NCBI RefSeq assembly: GCF_000090795.2
Contig: NW_003546293.1
Location: forward strand, 5,022 to 68,320
DNA: 63,299 nucleotides
Origin: Amphimedon queenslandica
Lineage: Eukaryota; Porifera; Demospongiae; Haplosclerida; Niphatidae
Direction: 5' to 3'
Part shown: positions 23,601-34,341 of the stretch, piece by piece
Numbering within the stretch: the stretch's first letter is position 1
Layout: every line of letters starts with the position of its first letter
Program-made: the position numbers and the translations under genes
The notes under the pieces: generated by a model
The model's database searches: none
Told to the model about the DNA's origin: nothing
What the model saw: only the letters and a program-made list of their open reading frames with translations

Positions 23601-25748
23601 GGATGGGTTCCCTCAACTTATCTATTGCCTTGTTCGGAGGAAGAGCCTATTGAAGATGGTAAGTGCTACTATAGTGCTCTGTGTGATTTTGACTAAAATG
23701 CTTTGTTTAAAAAAATGGGGCAAAATCTGAAAAGTACCCAAGGCTATAGTCCATGGTTTTTTCCAAAAAATGGCTCCAAAATCACCCCAAATTTTTATTA
23801 CATTTTCTGATACATATTAATGTCCTTATGCTGTGTAGAAAGTTTGAGCTCATTCCAACTTCAATTTTTCAAGTTACGGCCATTTTAAAAAAACGCCAAA
23901 ATTCTGAAAAATACCCAAGGCTATAGTCCATGGTTTTTTTCAAAAAATGGCTGCAAAATCACCCCAAATTTTTATTACATTTTCTGATATATATCAATGT
24001 CCTTATGCTGTGTATAAAGTTTGAGCTCATTCCGACTTCAATTTTTCAAGTTACGGCCATTTTAAGAAAACGCCAAAAATCTGAAAAGTACCCAAGGCTA
24101 TAGTCCATGATTTTTTTCAAAAAATGGCTGCGAAATCACCCCCAATTTTTATTACATTTTCTGATACATATTAATGTCCTTATGCTGTGTAGAAAGTTTG
24201 AGCTCATTCCGACTTCAATTTTTCAAGTTACGGCCATTTTAAGAAAACGCCAAAAATCTGAAAAGTACCCAAGGCTATAGTCCATGGTTTTTTTCAAAAA
24301 ATGGCTGCGAAATCACCCCCAATTTTTATTACATTTTCTGATACATATTAATGTCCTTATGCTGTGTAGAAAGTTTGAGCTCATTCCGACTTCAATTTTT
24401 AAAGTTACGGCCATTTTAAGAAAATGTCAAAAATCTGAAAAGTACCCAAGGCTATAGTCCATGGTTTTTTCCAAAAAATGGCTCCAAAATACCCCAAATT
24501 TTTATTACATTGTCTGATACATATCAATGTCCTTATGCTGTGTAGAAAGTTTGAGCAGATTCTGACTTCAATTTTTCAAGTTACGGCCATTAAAAAAACA
24601 TTGAAAATCTGAAAGTACCCAAGACTATAGCCTATGGTATTTTCCAAAAATTGGCTCTGAATGATACATATTGATGCCCTTAATGCTATGTAGAAATTTT
24701 AGATTATTTCATAAATTTTTTAAATTGCTTGAAAATCTTGCCAAAGACCATGTACCCCCATGTATAGGGTATTTCATTAAAATTGCTAAGAGAGAATTGT
24801 CAATTTTTGTGATCCTGATACAAATACGTGTATACTTATATTCTACAGAGCTGATGTCTTCCTTGCTAATTCCTAATGCCCCTGGTCAGCTGTACACAAC
24901 AGTTCAGAACTACAATGCTGAAGCTGAAGATGAGCTCTCGATTCCAATGGGAGTAAGAGTTCAAGTGACAGAGAAATCCCTCACTGGCTGGTGGAAAGTA
25001 AAGTAAGAGCTTTTGAATGTGAAGTATATACATGCGTATATATTTTTTAATGGTTGTCCCTTCATAATTTTGTAGTGTTTTGTAATATATGTCACTGTTG
25101 ATAGCTGTATAATATTTAACTATTTATGATAATTTGTTTTGCGTAGATACAAGAGAAAAGAGGGATACATACCAGCTGTAATATTAAAAGCATTTGATGA
25201 ACTAGCAGTGGTAGAAGAGTCACTATCTCCATCATCATTGCATGTAAGAAGAAGCTAGCTTTTACATGCAATTTATGATCATCATGATTCCATGTTCATT
25301 TCTTTAGGCGTCTCTTAGTTATTCTATGTCTGGAATAAAAAATCCTCCTCCAAGAAGGTATGGACACACATTTATAGCGTCATCTTGTTATCTTGCTTTC
25401 TAAAGGAAAGAAAAATCAAAGACATTCTTGGAGACTTTAAATGAGGAGGAAAAGCCGGCAGCGAATGCCGAGAAAGACTCAACCTTGCAAGTTGCTGATG
25501 GTGGACTCAATAAAAGACGTCAATCATTCAAGGACTGGTGGTTGAGTAATTTACGGGTTGGCTCTAGGAAAAAATCTACTAGTCAAAAACAAGAAGAAGT
25601 GACGAAAACGACAGCTTCCAGTGGAGAAGGGGACAATATCAATAGAGACACTGCTAGCACTGGACCTTTGAAAAGACCAGCTAAACTTGTTGCTGAGCCT
25701 CGTCCTAGAAGCTCTCATGTTGTTTTTGATAATGAAAATGATAATTGA
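20671..25748 (+). CDS. RH2-PX-triple-SH3 adaptor, gene 2 (RILP-homology 2 fused to p47phox/Tks-like)
   Basis: Seventeen exons: 20671-20721, 20808-20891, 21010-21323, 21464-21604, 21700-21781, 21842-21922, 22035-22107, 22192-22280, 22344-22435, 22527-22585, 22638-22754, 22951-23409, 23569-23658, 24849-25002, 25147-25243, 25308-25357, 25406-25748. They give 791 codons plus stop, every junction in phase. The N-terminus is coiled coil, then an RH2 domain at about 116-150 (EPRFYKKDLLVILQEKNELK) like that of the RILP-like gene at 349-2711. The PX domain (about 205-335) has EIYRGYSEFFTFQ. SH3 domains lie near 360-418, 511-570 and 590-645, then IKNPPPRR (about 672-678), as in the p47phox autoinhibitory region. 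A polar NESET/TRNKSD-rich linker separates SH3-1 and SH3-2. Known families suggest binding to a Rab GTPase, a phosphoinositide membrane and Pro-rich partners. ATG 20671 is the first in-frame ATG after a TTG-only extension. Confidence 0.88.
23690..24840 (-). repeat. ~178-bp intronic satellite, array 2 (PX-SH3 gene 2)
   Basis: About five full inverted copies plus a degraded sixth, in the intron 23659-24848. The landmark GGCTATAGTCCATGG recurs about every 178 bp. The core reads TTATGCTGTGTAGAAAGTTT, the reverse complement of array 1, so it is antisense to the host gene. Copies differ by a few substitutions. Confidence 0.95.
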
Positions 25749-25965
25749 CAAAAATAAAAATAACTGACAATGAAAATGAAAATATAATAACAAAAACTAA
25801 AAAATAGACAATGTTTTTTAAATTCACCCAGTTAGGTAATTCACCTGAATTCAATCAAATGTCAAAATGACAATTACAAATGATGAGTTGATGACGTATA
25901 TAATCTATTTTTTTATTTATGAGCTGTTTATTATTAATTTATAGTCTACATCAGTTACCGGTATT
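25749..25965 (+). other. Spacer between PX-SH3 gene 2 and transporter 1
   Basis: 217 bp, A-rich, with AATAAA just after the gene 2 stop (about 25753) as a candidate poly(A) signal. The promoter of transporter 1 must lie here. Confidence 0.4.
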
Positions 25966-27696
25966 ATGGCGGAGACTCGGGCGGCCGAGATCAGTAGATA
26001 TTTGAAGTCTTTATGTCGCGCTTCTTGTTTAATTCATTCAAAAGGTGGGCTAATAGTCATACTGTGGACTGTACTAGTCAACCAGTTGTCAATATACAGC
26101 AGTGCTGGATATTTGTTCAGTTTTATCATTAAAGAGAAGGACCCAGTGAACACTTTCTGGTTTAATATCGCTCTTAGCTTAATACAATTTGTTGGATTTC
26201 TTCTTTATCCAGTCACTGGGCTATTGGCTGACATATATTGGACCAGGTACAACACAATGTATGCTGGGCTGTTTTTTAATATGCTCGGAACTATTGCACT
26301 GACCATTGCTTCTTTTTTAGTCTACTATGGCCAGATTACTACATGGACTTTTATACTGTTTGGGATTGTTTTGCCTTTGGGCAGTCTACAATTTGGTGTT
26401 GCTTTGTTTTCGTCCAATGCTATTCAATTTGCAACTGATCAAATGCCAGGAGCATCTTCTGATAACTTAAGTGCACTGGTTTATTGGTACGTGTGGGCTA
26501 TTTTTTTCGGACAAGGGGAAGGTAGCTTGTTGCTACTAGTACTCGATCTGTTTACTTCACTCAGAATGGCAGTGTATTTGTCAATTATTATCATATGTGT
26601 CGTTCAAGCTTTCTGTCTTCTGTTTGGAATAATCGCAATAGCTTTATTAAAGCAAAAATTAGTCAATGAGCCTGCTGGTCGTAACCCAATAAAGGACCTG
26701 GCAAAAGTTTTGAAGTACTCTTGGCATCACAAAACTTCACGCTTTGATCATCGGAGTGCTTTTACATATGGAGTTGAAACCCCTAGTCGACTTGATTTTG
26801 CTAAACAGAGATTTGGAGGCCCTTACACAACTGAAGAAGTTGAGGATACAAAAACTTTTTTTCGTGTACTTATAGTACTGTTAAGTTTAATTGGATTCTA
26901 TTTGGTGGATGAAACTATTGCAACAAATATACACATGCAGGAGCTAAGAAATACCTTAGGTTTGACTGCAGATGGAGCTTTTGACTATTTGACTATGATG
27001 TCATTTACTGGTTCATTGCTAACTATATTGTTTTTCATTCCAGTCTACCAGTGTTGTTTACAACGGTGTATAAAGATGCCTTCCATGCTGAAACGAATGT
27101 TCATTGGCCTTATGTTTGCACTGGTTGGTGCAATCATATTGCAAGTAATAGAAATTGTGCTGTCTGTCAAAGTGCAACATTTAACTACTTGCAGTCGTTG
27201 TGAATTGATGAAGAATGATTCAACATGCCAAGAGATTTCGTTATTAGAAAACACCACTACAACTCTGAGCTTCAATACAGCATTATTACCTTATCAGATT
27301 GTAATCATTGTACAGGTTGCCAATGGAATAGCTTTTCTTCTTGTATTTGTAACAGGAATAGAATTTATACTAGCACAGGCACCAAGACTCATGCAAGGTT
27401 TTTTAATAGGAATTTGGCATGCTGGGGCTTGTGTTAAAATATCAATTGGAATAATAATGTCCATTGAAGCAATTGATTGTCAGTTTTATACTGTTGCATT
27501 TAGAATTGGAGCAATGGTTCTATTTCTGCCAATATACACCATAACTGCTGCAAAATACAAGAGAAGAGAAAGAGATGAGTATGCTACGATTAACCAACAA
27601 AATATTATTGAAGAATATTGCATAAGAGCCTTGGACAGACGTGACAAGTATTACGAAGAGCTGTCAAATGATGATACTCCATTAGTAACATACTAA
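25966..27696 (+). CDS. Intronless POT/PTR-like MFS transporter, copy 1
   Basis: A single 576-codon ORF without introns, in a region where neighbouring genes have 10-20. About 12 hydrophobic segments are visible. After the second helix comes FLLYPVTGLLADIYWTRYNT, resembling the POT-family loop with an Asp and a basic residue. A central cytosolic loop has NEPAGRNPIKDLAKVLKYSW, then FGGPYTTEEVEDTKTFFRVL before the next helix, a pattern I associate with proton-coupled oligopeptide/nitrate (SLC15-like) transporters. The C-terminus is charged and cytosolic. It would sit in a membrane and import small solutes such as peptides; the substrate cannot be read from sequence. The intronless state suggests an origin by retrocopy or another intron-loss event. 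Confidence 0.62.
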   Translation: MAETRAAEISRYLKSLCRASCLIHSKGGLIVILWTVLVNQLSIYSSAGYLFSFIIKEKDPVNTFWFNIALSLIQFVGFLLYPVTGLLADIYWTRYNTMYAGLFFNMLGTIALTIASFLVYYGQITTWTFILFGIVLPLGSLQFGVALFSSNAIQFATDQMPGASSDNLSALVYWYVWAIFFGQGEGSLLLLVLDLFTSLRMAVYLSIIIICVVQAFCLLFGIIAIALLKQKLVNEPAGRNPIKDLAKVLKYSWHHKTSRFDHRSAFTYGVETPSRLDFAKQRFGGPYTTEEVEDTKTFFRVLIVLLSLIGFYLVDETIATNIHMQELRNTLGLTADGAFDYLTMMSFTGSLLTILFFIPVYQCCLQRCIKMPSMLKRMFIGLMFALVGAIILQVIEIVLSVKVQHLTTCSRCELMKNDSTCQEISLLENTTTTLSFNTALLPYQIVIIVQVANGIAFLLVFVTGIEFILAQAPRLMQGFLIGIWHAGACVKISIGIIMSIEAIDCQFYTVAFRIGAMVLFLPIYTITAAKYKRRERDEYATINQQNIIEEYCIRALDRRDKYYEELSNDDTPLVTY

Positions 27697-27771
27697 ATAT
27701 TATATTTGATCTGGTTGTCTATTATTTTTAATGCAGATTTTTTTCATGGGTGGGGCTTGTTAGGGGGTGTC

Positions 27772-29430
27772 ATGTTCTCTTTTTCCAATGGAGTTCTGAT
27801 TGTAATTCTTTGGACAATACTCATCAACCAATTGACTGTCTACAGTTGTGCTGGGTACCTTTTTAATTACATCATTAAACAGGAGGCACCAGAAAATGGA
27901 TTCTGGTTTAACACGACACTTGATCTCGTTCAGTTTATTGGATTCATTCTCTACCCCATCACTGGCCTACTGGCAGACATATACTGGACGAGATTCAATA
28001 CAATGTATGCTGCCATGTACTTCAATGTTATAGGCACAGCTATATTAACAATTGCTTCTTTTCTGAGCTACTACGGTCAAACAGCAACCTGGCCTTTTGT
28101 AATGGCTGGGATGGTGCTACCATTAGGTATGATACAGACTGGGGTTGCACTCTTTTCCTCTAATGCTGTTCAATTTGCAACCGATCAAATGCCAGGAGCT
28201 TCCTCAAACGAGCTAAGCTCATTCGTTCATTGGTATTTCTGGGCTATTTTTATTGGACACGGCGAAGCAAACCTGATATTTTTATTTCTGTACATTTTTA
28301 CTTCGTTGGACAAAGCAGTCAGACTGACCTTACTAATAGTTTGTGTAGTCCAGGTTTTCTGTTGGGCTATTGGGGTCGTAGGAATCACCCTCTTAAGACA
28401 TAAGCTAGTAAACGAACCTGCAGGTCGAAACCCACTCAAACACTTAGCAAAGGTTCTCCGGTACTCCTGGCATCACAAGGCTTCACGTTTTGAGTTCAGA
28501 AGTGCTTTTACATATGGAGTTGAATCTCCCACTAGACTTGATTTTGCCAAGGAAAGATTCGGAGGTCCTTTTACAACGGAAGAAGTTGAGGATACAAAGA
28601 CATTCTTTCGTGTATTACTAGTCATGCTTAGTGTGAGTGGATACTTCTTCATTGATGCAACTGTAGCCACAAGCTCTCACATGAGAGAAATAAAAACTGC
28701 ACTTAATCTAAAAGCTGATGTTGCATTTGATTACTTCAATGTTATGCCATTCACGTGCACAACCTTCACAATATTAATATTGATACCATTATATCACTGT
28801 TGTATGAGGAAACATGTCAAGAAGTACATGCCATCATTGCTTAAGAGGATGTTCTTTGGATTGGTGTTTGCATTACTGTCAGTTATACTTCTTCAAGTCA
28901 TAGAAATTGTACTCTCGGTGGAAGTTCATGCCCTGACCTCCTGCGATAGGTGTAGTTTGATTAATAATGACTCAATCTGTTTATGGAATTATAGTTTGCA
29001 CACTCAAGACTTTAACTTTGAACTCTTTCCTTATCAAGTAATCTTCATCCCTCAAATCTTCAATGGAATTGCATTTCTCTTTGTGTGTCTAACTGCAATT
29101 GAATTCATTCTTGCTCAAGCCCCAAGACTAATGCAAGGATTTCTCATTGGCCTTTGGTTCTTTTTGACGAGCTTTAAGATACCGGTTGGGATGCTGCTAT
29201 CAGTCAATGTAATTGATTGTCAATTCTATGCAGTTAGTTTTAGGGTAGTGGCAATGATTCTATTGCTCCCATTGTATGCATTGACTGCTTCTAGATACAA
29301 GAGGAGAGAGAGAGATGAGTATGCTGCCATTAATGAACAAAACATTATTGAAGAGTATGTCGTCAAAGGATTGGATAGACGTGACGAATATTACAAACAA
29401 CTTTCTGATGAATACCATATTTCTAATTAG
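27772..29430 (+). CDS. Intronless POT/PTR-like MFS transporter, copy 2
   Basis: Tandem paralogue of the preceding gene, closely similar from (G/V)LIVILW to the C-terminus, with blocks such as FATDQMPGASS, KLVNEPAGRNP, EEVEDTKTFFRVL and ILAQAPRLMQGFLIG shared. The frame is open upstream to 27706 but with no ATG; the first in-frame ATG is 27772 (MFSFSNGVLIVILW), which I chose. That leaves only 75 bp after the stop of copy 1 for a 3' UTR, poly(A) site and promoter. Either the two share a transcript, or copy 2 is reached by splicing from the copy 1 5' end. The N-terminus is shorter than in copy 1. Confidence 0.62.
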   Translation: MFSFSNGVLIVILWTILINQLTVYSCAGYLFNYIIKQEAPENGFWFNTTLDLVQFIGFILYPITGLLADIYWTRFNTMYAAMYFNVIGTAILTIASFLSYYGQTATWPFVMAGMVLPLGMIQTGVALFSSNAVQFATDQMPGASSNELSSFVHWYFWAIFIGHGEANLIFLFLYIFTSLDKAVRLTLLIVCVVQVFCWAIGVVGITLLRHKLVNEPAGRNPLKHLAKVLRYSWHHKASRFEFRSAFTYGVESPTRLDFAKERFGGPFTTEEVEDTKTFFRVLLVMLSVSGYFFIDATVATSSHMREIKTALNLKADVAFDYFNVMPFTCTTFTILILIPLYHCCMRKHVKKYMPSLLKRMFFGLVFALLSVILLQVIEIVLSVEVHALTSCDRCSLINNDSICLWNYSLHTQDFNFELFPYQVIFIPQIFNGIAFLFVCLTAIEFILAQAPRLMQGFLIGLWFFLTSFKIPVGMLLSVNVIDCQFYAVSFRVVAMILLLPLYALTASRYKRRERDEYAAINEQNIIEEYVVKGLDRRDEYYKQLSDEYHISN

Positions 29431-29895
29431 GTCAGCACTGTAATGATAATTATGAATTAACGAGAATTATTTTATCGAACAGAAGACAATTTAAAGCTGA
29501 TGCAGCTGAGCAGTCTAAGCTGTAGTAGCATCAGAGCATGTGCTTAGCATGTGCACCTGTGTGTAAATAGATCACCATTGACTATCAGACATACAGATTG
29601 CTATAAAGAGCTCACCACAATCTATAGTAAACAGACTCCTTATATAGATAATAGACTATAGATAGGATTTCCTGTATAAAGGAAGGGAGGAGCTAGCTAT
29701 GCATAAACCATAAAATCAGGAGCTTCTCGCTAGGGGCAGCATCTTCAGAGCTGTTGTTTGCTTCTAAAAACTAGACAGAGTGTAGATAAAATTAGATTAG
29801 ACATTAAACAGTCTCATCTATTACTTTTGTATACAAAGCAAAGGATAGCTTATTTCTGGAGCATATTTTGACCAACTTGTGTAAACTAAAAGAAC
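29431..29895 (+). other. Intergenic 5' region of PX-SH3 gene 3
   Basis: 465 bp of AT-rich sequence with repeated short TATAGATAATAGACTATAG-like stretches around 29640-29665. No ORF or RNA gene recognised. The promoter and 5' UTR of gene 3 must lie here. Confidence 0.35.
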
Positions 29896-32800
29896 ATGCC
29901 TCGCAATAGAGACGGGCCCAAGTCCGCTGTTAACCACGTTGTTGTCACTGGCTATGAAAAGAGAAGAAATCCAAGCAAGCACTACGTAAGATAATTGTTA
30001 CTAATGCAACTCCTAGCATGCTTTGTACAGTATATTAATTATTTAAGAATGCATTTATGTTTTTAGGTATTTGTCATCGACGTGACATGGGACAATGATG
30101 AGAGGTTTGAGGTACTTCGAAGATACAGTGACTTCTTCACACTCCAGGTTAGACAATAACATTACAAGTGCAAACGAAGCACTAATTGTGCTTCATATAC
30201 ACTTTGAATTCATTCTGATATTTATCTTCTGCAGGAAACTTTGAAAATTGTTTTTCATGAGAGTCCCAATCGTCGCTCACTCCCTACTCTGCCAAGTAAA
30301 CGAGAATCAGCATGAAACAATTTATTTGATTTCCATTTGTCTCTACACACACACTTTGCACACACCTATTCCCAATCATGGTATGCATATATACACAAAC
30401 AAACACACTCACACACTCATGACTCATTCTAGAGAGAAAGTTTCTTGGTCGTAGTCATGTCGAGAGTGTTGCAGAAGCACGGCTGGAAGCACTGAACCAA
30501 TACTGCCAGGTAAAGAAATCTCATAGTAACAAAACTAGAAATTTTATGCATGATAATGCTTGTACAACAAACTCCCACTTAAATTACTAAAATAATTAGC
30601 TATTGTAATAGAACTAGTGGCATGTTTTGTTATAATGCTTAAAGTGTGAGGCATATAGGAGTTGCTTTTTCAAATTACTATAACACATCAGTTTTAGGAT
30701 CATTTTATATCTGCTTGTGTTTTTTTATTGCAGAATGTTGAACTTTTTCTTGAAGTGCAATCTATTGTTTATTTTAAGTTGCATGTTATCTTTGCCTTTT
30801 TTCCTATGATAGCATTGTTATTCTTTTTCTTGCTCTATTACATACAGTCAATCATAAGGATGGATGAGAGCATTTCAAGATCAAAGCATGTGGTCAGTTT
30901 CTTTCTGCCAAAGGTTGGAGACAGGAAGCAAGCAAAGTGAGAGGGAAATTAAGGGGAAAACTAAATTTATTTTTGATAATTTTATAGGTTACGTTTGAGC
31001 CGACCAGCTTCCCTCCATCCTCAGAAAAGGCCATTAGGTAAGAACATGATCTCTTCGTGAGAATTGAGGGGTATGAACTTATCCTGTTGCAATCTTCTTG
31101 TGTTACAAACAATTATAAAGTTATTATCTAATTATGTTTGATTTTATCGATAGTGAAGAGACACTCCTATACTTTGTTTGTCTTCCCTAGCTTTACATCA
31201 AAGGAAAAATTGCTTATATATTGGGAATGGGAACTATTATCAAAATATCTATACATTTACATGCTTGAGTAAACACGCTGTATATCTATTTCAATATCCT
31301 TCAGTAGCTAAGATTAGATGTTGCAACAATGACTGTGCATGTACATAAACTATAATTTTATGTAATTGTAGGTAACAGCACTTGGGAAGAATACTGTGTC
31401 ATTGCTGATTTCAAGGGAGAGAAAGAGAGTCAGTTAACAGCTGACAGTGGAGACCAAGTGATAGTGATGAACAAAGACCCCTCAGGTATACAGATACATG
31501 AACAATCACGCATACTAGGAAAAAGGATGTCACAATACTTAAATCATTAATGTTCACAATAATTATATTAATTTCTGAACAACAGGATGGTGCCTTGTAG
31601 AGCGAAAAGGAAAGATTGGCTGGATACCTGAATCCTACCTTAAGAAGACAAAGGGTGATGACATTGAGGACTGCCTTGGAATGATAGGACCTCCAGAAGG
31701 TATGCTATTACAACTATTTTCTATGGAAGCAAATGTACTTTAGAAGCTTTGCCTTTGCTCAGCATTAAATTATGTCCTGCCAAGAGTATAATGCCAATGT
31801 CTAGTCTACATTGTCTTATAATTATATCAAGCAAGCAACTTCCTTAGTTACTTAATCATCACTCAAATAGAGTTGACTACTAAGCTAGCACCTCACTTTG
31901 CACAATATCGCTATAATAACCATCTATTGTATTGCTTCTACAGGTTTTACCAAGAAAGATCCTGAGAGCACCCCGTCCAGCAGCAGTTCCACTAGTCCTG
32001 TTAGCTTAGAGATAGAAGCACAGGAGTATATGGCCATTGATGCATACAAGGCTCAGGGCCCTGGACAGATCAACTTTGAAGAAGGAGAGATTATTACCGT
32101 ATTGGACAAACTGGAAGACGGTGAGGAGTAATGGTAATTGGATGTTATGCAATTGTGCTGTGCTTGCGTGGTAATCGTTATTGAATTCCATTGGAAGAAA
32201 ATGCTTTAAGCAGCACGTAGAAGGTTAGAGTTGCACTTTCATGTGAGCTAATCTTCCTGTTTTTCAAAATATTTATAATCTCGTTGAGTTATTGTTCCTG
32301 TTCAAGCAAAAACATGAAGACCCTAAGCATTTGATTTCACTTTGATGAGGAATGCAAGTTTACTTTATAGTCGTTATCACTCTTAGCATAATTCAATCAA
32401 TTAAGCATTCCATGGGGTGTCGGGGAATAGAAATGAAATTACAAATTAGAATCTCACATCCTATCAGTGATAGAGTATGAAAACACCATATTTGTGATAC
32501 TGTATTACTCACAAATTGAATTATTATCTATTGGAAACCTTAGTAATTGTACTCACGCATTCAAACCTGCCAAGTTATTTTGATAGAACTGTTGTGTGTG
32601 AGAGAGAGTAAATATTTACAATAAGACCAGTCATATCTTAAATCAACGCTTATACCCATGAACTCAGATACTCGTCTTTGTTGGCGAATGATAAAGTATC
32701 TTCTAGTAACATCGTTTCCTTTTATTTTCCCTCCTATCTCTACAGGATGGTGGTTTGTTACTAAGGATGACGAGGAGGGGTGGGTTCCCTGTGGCTATCT

Positions 32801-34111
32801 TGAACCAGTGGATAGCAAAGTGGAAGAAGAGATTGCTGTCTCCTCACTAGGTAAACCATCATTTCTCAATTGAAACATTAATACTTACTGTTCTATTGTA
32901 GATATTGAGAAGTATCGCACTGTTGCTTCTTATACAGCAGAGGAAGAGGATGAGATATCATTTGAGCCTTCACTAACTGTTGAGGTCCTCCAAAAGTCAC
33001 TAACTGGTTGGTGGCTGATAAGATGTGAGGGAAAAGTAGGCGTTGCACCTGCTACATACCTCAAAAAGATTGAAGAAGGTTCGGAAGAAGTAAGAGCACT
33101 TTAATATGAAGGCATGTTATCACTTCTCTTTTTGCTTTCACAACTAGTCAGCAGTTATTGACTCAGGGATCGACAGTGGCTCAGAGAAACAAGAAAGCCC
33201 AGTGATATCATCTTTTGCCCAAGCCCCAAGACAGTAAGTGGAGGAGTGCATCAATAAATCTTAATCAATGTAGTACTCAATGATAAAATGTTAACATTTT
33301 AAGTACCATATACACGTAATATATTTTATTTTTGTACAGGAAAACCGTTAGAAAGAAAAGATTCAGCACAGGAAAACCGAAAGGAGCAGCTAAACCTGAG
33401 GCTCACCAGCAGCCCCCACCCCCTCATTCACCATCACCAACTCCTTCAAAGTCTCAGAGTCCACAAAGACGCAAGGGAAGCGAACCGATACTATCACGAA
33501 AATCACCAATACCGGAGAGAAAGGTGAGTGAACCTGATTCAGAGTCTCCGTCAAATTCGAGACGATCGCCAAAACCTCCGAGAGTAAAGTCCCAGTCTCA
33601 AGACGTGCCAGTGTACAGCAATAGGCTTGAGATGCCATACACTCCTCCACGCCCACGCCAGAGCAAAATAGACAGAGCATGGAGAGGTACAGAGAACAAG
33701 CCTGCATCAGTTGATGAGTCTCGAATGTTCTCTCCTCCTTCAATTGATGAGGAAGTTGAGGAGGAAGAGGAGGGAAAGAAGAAAAGAGGGTTCTCCCCCT
33801 CGAGGCTTTTTGGACGACGTAGCCCAAGCCCAAGAAGTCCTCAGGACCTTTCCCCACGATCAAGCCCATTCCAGAGACGCAGGGATGATTCTAAAAGCCT
33901 CTCGCCACCTTTGGCTGATCAGAACAGACGCAGCAGCTCTGACTCGAGCCCACCAGGACGAGCAGGAAGTGGCGGAGCGAATCCTTTTACCCAAACAATG
34001 GTTGATAGTATGTTGAAATACATACTAGCATCTGAAGATGAGACACTTAAAGCAGCTCTGAAGGATGCAATAAGAAGTGATTCTAAGATGATGGAAGAAC
34101 TTCGAAAGTAG
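29896..34111 (+). CDS. PX and triple-SH3 adaptor, gene 3 (p47phox/Tks-like)
   Basis: Thirteen exons: 29896-29985, 30067-30147, 30235-30295, 30433-30509, 30848-30936, 30988-31037, 31372-31485, 31586-31699, 31944-32120, 32746-32850, 32902-33089, 33148-33233, 33340-34111. 667 residues, in phase throughout. The PX domain (about 12-133) has FEVLRRYSDFFTLQ. SH3 domains lie near 157-207, 262-318 and 323-378. At the intron position where genes 1 and 2 encode PPPRR, this one encodes QAPRQ, then KTVRKKRFSTGKPKG, so the conserved Arg pair is changed while a basic stretch stays. The tail is rich in Pro, Ser and Arg with several Ser-Pro and PxxP sites (RSPSPRSP; a YTPPRPRQ class-type ligand) and ends in a predicted helix. 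Likely a NOX-organizer or Tks-type scaffold. Confidence 0.85.
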
Positions 34112-34341
34112 AAGCCGACCACAAATTGAACTGCAAGTAGCAGATTTAGATGTCATTACTGTCAATTTTAACTCATTTGTCTTGTGTTGTTAAAATTTTT
34201 ATCAAGACTGGTATGTTCTTTTCTTTTTTTTTATTGCATTTATCATGAATAATTATGTAGATTTATATCCGCACAAGTCTTGTTCGTCACAGATATTTTT
34301 GTGTAATAATAATTATTTCTTTTAAAATGCCAATAAAATGT
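34112..34341. terminator. Overlapping convergent 3' ends of PX-SH3 gene 3 and ACAD10
   Basis: The plus-strand AATAAA of gene 3 lies at 34332-34337, five bases from the ACAD10 stop. A minus-strand AATAAA (TTTATT at 34230-34235) serves ACAD10. If both are used, the two 3' UTRs overlap by about 100 bp or more in antisense. Confidence 0.55.

Noticed and set aside
11925-25748. PX-SH3 genes 1 and 2 as one giant gene
   Set aside because: Gene 1 ends at a clear stop (20313) with AATAAA downstream, and gene 2 has its own PX domain and start. Both are whole paralogues.
27697-27771. Start of transporter copy 2 at 27706
   Set aside because: That codon is TTG. The first in-frame ATG is 27772, and conservation with copy 1 begins after it.
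25966-29430. Bacterial horizontal transfer of the intronless transporter genes
   Set aside because: Base composition and codon use look like the neighbours, and the protein pattern is animal-like. Intron loss is simpler.
33390-33869. Minus-strand 159-residue ORF
   Set aside because: Antisense to the Pro/Ser-rich terminal exon of PX-SH3 gene 3; low-complexity coding often leaves the other strand open.
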